A stretch of DNA of 64,000 nt from Aquila chrysaetos chrysaetos (lineage: Eukaryota > Chordata > Aves > Accipitriformes > Accipitridae). The number at the start of each line of letters is the position of its first letter. Position 1 is the first letter of the stretch. The notes under the pieces are model-generated. The model was not told the origin of the DNA, made no database searches, and saw only the letters and a program-made list of their open reading frames with translations. A program made the translations under genes and the position numbers. The stretch lies in assembly GCF_900496995.4 (NCBI RefSeq), contig NC_044005.1, positions 18,047,363 through 18,111,362 on the forward strand. The letters run 5' to 3'. Shown in pieces: positions 61,206-64,000 of the stretch.

Positions 61206-64000
61206 GTAAGTAGCCACTGGTATGGTTGTAGTGCACTGAGGGAGGGTGAAGCGATGGGGATGCCTGGACAGACAGAAGGAGAAAGGATGTGGGAGAGGAC
61301 ACAGCTAGCTCGTTTGTCATTTTCCACTTAGCAAATGGAGGAAAAAATGTTCTCAGTAGAGATGGAGATCTGTTTTCTGATCAATGAATAATGCTTGGCT
61401 TTTGGAGGAAAGCCAGAGAAATTCCCTCCTTTCATTGTATTATGTATGATTCCCTAGCTTTGAATGGTTCCCTAATGCCCTAGCCCTGGGAAATGCTTTC
61501 CTATGGAGATGCAGCGCTCTGCTTCCCCTTGAGTTACGTGACCTCCTGTTTCACCAGGTGTGCAGCTTGGAGGTCTGGGTGCTCCACGGCAAATTAATTT
61601 ATAAGCAGGCAAAAATTCAAACACTCTGCCTAGACCATCCTGCAGATTGGCTGTCTTCAAGACACCGGAGCTCGACTGGTTTACCACAGCAGTGAGTCAG
61701 GCTCACTGGTTTTAAATTGCTTACAACTGTAACAAAAGTCAGAGGCATGTCAGGAGTCAATGGCAAGTGGGCAGTTTTCCCACTAATGCACATACAGGCT
61801 AAGACTCATCTATTTCTCTTTATACAAGTCAGTGCTCCCAAGCCTTATGCAGCCCATCCGAGCTCCTCTGAATTTCCAGCTGTGCATCCCCATGTCCAGC
61901 ACACCTTGTGCCTGCAGTTCCTGCTGGCCACCTCTGCCAGCTTCCTTCCACTTCAGTATTTCTGTGATCCCCGACGCACAGATCCTTTCTGGAGAGCGAT
62001 AGCCGGTGGTCCCCAGAGCGGCAGTCCCTCCACAGTGGGACGGAGCTCACCGGCTCTACCTGCACTGACTGGGTGCAGGGACATGGGCTGGACCCTGCAC
62101 AGACACTTTTAGGTCTCAGGTGTTTGGTATTCCAGCAAATCTCCTTAACGCTTCTGTATCTTCGCAAATTTGTCTCTCCCTAAAAGGCTGCCTATTAATT
62201 CTTCTCCCTGCTTAGATAAACTCCCCTGGGAACAGTGTTGCAAAGTATATCTAGTATCCTTCTCAGCGCTTCCCCCAAGGGAAAAGAAATCATTAGGTAA
62301 CATCATTTGGCTGTTTGTCTTTATCAGCGCTATCCCCAGATGTGCAGAAGACGCGAAGAAGGCTTCTGCACAGCTTTTAGCCAGGCAGAGGACAGGCAGA
62401 ATTTTGCAGTGTGTTTTCTGCCAGGAGCGTGCTTCGTATTTGTGCCACACTGCAGAAATTTAAGGCAAAGGCAGGAAAAAAACCAACAGTGAAACACTTG
62501 GGAAAGGAAGTACAAAGACAGCTTGGAAAGCAGAGATGAAGGGTTTTTTTATAGCAGGAAAAATCTCTTTCAATGTTCAGGAAAATGTCATGGGCAGTAA
62601 TATTGAAAATTCCCTTGATCTTTTTTCTCACAGTCAGAAAATAAAGAAAGTACTTTGCCACTCTGTTTTGTTGTCCCTGGGGTACCCCGTTGCCCTGAGG
62701 GAGCTGCTCTTGCCCACATGAGCCGCGGCAGAGCAGTGTCAGCGCAGGGACCAGCCCTGCTGCTCAGCTGTGCCGGGAGGAGGGCACTGCTGCCAGGCTG
62801 CTTCCCCTCCCCGGGCTGCCGCGTCTGAGCACATGGATTTGTCTCCTGTGAAGTGGGAAGGAAATCATATCAGAAAAAAAGAAGTCTGTCACACATTGCA
62901 AAAAGAGGAAGGAGAAATCAAACGGGCCTGCGACTGGGATAGCCTGATGCTTACTCAGGCTGGACTGCCAGGTGCTAACCCAGTTCTAAAAATGAGCTGT
63001 ATAAATCCAGATGACTAATATTTAAACAAGTTATTTCATTTCAAATGCAATAAAAAAAAATAGATTACACATTCCTTTCACCAGTAAGCTTTAGAGTAGC
63101 AATCAAGTGCCTCATCTTGAAAGATGCTTTCATTATTATCAGCTGTCTAGGCACTGTGATTTAGCCCACATGTACAAAAATCCCCATCCTTGTGAGAATG
63201 AGCAGCCCTCGTGGTTAAATATTGATGTTATAGACACTGCTTTTAAACGGCATTCAGAGGAGAAGGCAGTAAAGGGGCAAGACAAGCTATTGTTAAGTGG
63301 TGGATGCTAGACTTGCACTTTCCACTTTTTAAGTGATTAAGTACTGGAAAGACCTCTGCAAAAAAGCAGCAGCCCAGGAGCTGCAAGTGTTTTTTTACCT
63401 TTACAAGGTACAGTGTCTGCGCTATGAGGCACTTCATAAAGATGTTGGCATTGCTCTCAGAAGCTTTGTGAGCCACAAAAGGCTGCAGCCTGCTAGGCAC
63501 TGTTCTTAAAAGCTCTTTTTCCAATCAAACTGAACATTGTTGAAGGTTTAGATCATCTCTACATCCTTCTAAAACAGCTACTGTGGTTTGGGCCTGATGA
63601 TTAAAGCCAACAGATACAAAATTCCTGTCCATCCAGTTACTACAGACACTGACAGCTCAGTTATCTGCTAAATGAAGTCATCTCATGCTCTTTGACATGT
63701 CCTGTCTGGTCCCCAGCTGCTGCTATGGAAAAGCAGGGGACCCTCTTTGTGTCCTCTCTATCAGTCCCACCTGAATGTTTTGCAAACCCTACTTGGATGT
63801 ATGGGATAGCACTGAGTAACTGTTTGTGAGCAGCTGAATCACTCCCTGAAAGGTTTTTATTGTGCTTGAGGACAACTGAGGACTTTCAGGAACAATTACA
63901 GTGCATTTAGTGTCTCTTTAGACATTTCAATATTGACAGGTTGATCCGGCAGCAAATCTTTAGCTCTGCTTCCTGCAGATAGATTCATACAAAACCTGTT
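61206..64000 (+). other. PRIMA1: PRIMA1 downstream intron, running off the window
   Basis: The intron starts GTAAGTAG. I looked for the following exon, which should encode a short N-glycosylated juxtamembrane stretch and the transmembrane helix, and saw nothing like it before 64,000. The remaining coding exons are therefore expected beyond the window. No transposon or RNA gene was recognised in this stretch. Confidence 0.75.

Noticed and set aside
61060..61320. Minus-strand frame with a glycine run opposite the PRAD exon
   Set aside because: The glycine run is the complement of the CCN proline codons of PRIMA1.
61206..64000. PRIMA1 transmembrane exon within the window
   Set aside because: No stretch encoding a tryptophan-led hydrophobic helix followed by a basic stop-transfer segment was found; the exon is probably beyond 64,000.
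1..64000. CRISPR arrays, tRNA or rRNA genes, operons
   Set aside because: No regular spaced repeats, cloverleaf-like segments or rRNA blocks were noticed, and the gene structure is plainly that of a vertebrate.

Overview
The window reads as nuclear DNA from a bird. The evidence is one recognisable vertebrate gene (PRIMA1, split into short exons with GT/AG borders and a CpG-island promoter), two solo LTRs of a family common in avian genomes, and decayed CR1/L3 LINE and MIR-like SINE relics. No prokaryotic gene organisation, CRISPR array, tRNA or rRNA is visible. The species cannot be fixed from the sequence.

Layout. Positions 1-53,750 are intergenic sequence upstream of PRIMA1, with no gene I can support. 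Landmarks are: a small CpG-rich patch with a 13-unit 7-bp minisatellite (about 6.6-7.1 kb); an A25 run and a three-unit 18-bp repeat (7.8-8.4 kb); an ancient CR1/L3 3' end that still shows the FADDTKL reverse-transcriptase box (about 9.4-10.4 kb); a + strand solo LTR with a perfect 5-bp target duplication (22,911-23,508); MIR-like relics near 28.7, 36.1, 43.2 and 51.8 kb; a dense cluster of alternating inverted copies of a 13-bp motif (45,379-45,460); and a second solo LTR of the same family in opposite orientation (46,018-46,597).

Positions 53,757-64,000 hold the 5' part of PRIMA1 on the + strand. An A/C-rich simple repeat abuts a strong CpG island (about 53.88-55.38 kb) with GC boxes and G-quadruplex-type tracts. 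The first coding exon (ATG at 54,736, donor at 54,829) encodes the signal peptide. An intron of about 6.2 kb follows. The next exon (61,055-61,205) encodes four cysteines and the proline-rich attachment domain. The transmembrane and cytoplasmic exons must lie beyond 64,000. PRiMA anchors tetramers of acetylcholinesterase and butyrylcholinesterase in neuronal membranes.

No clearly new multi-gene system was found. The points most worth a second look are the multi-palindrome at 45.4 kb, the inverted LTR pair with intact CRE/TATA/poly(A) signals, the extra residues between the first two PRiMA cysteines, a read-through stop that would give a soluble PRiMA fragment, and some exon-like minus-strand segments at 47-52 kb.
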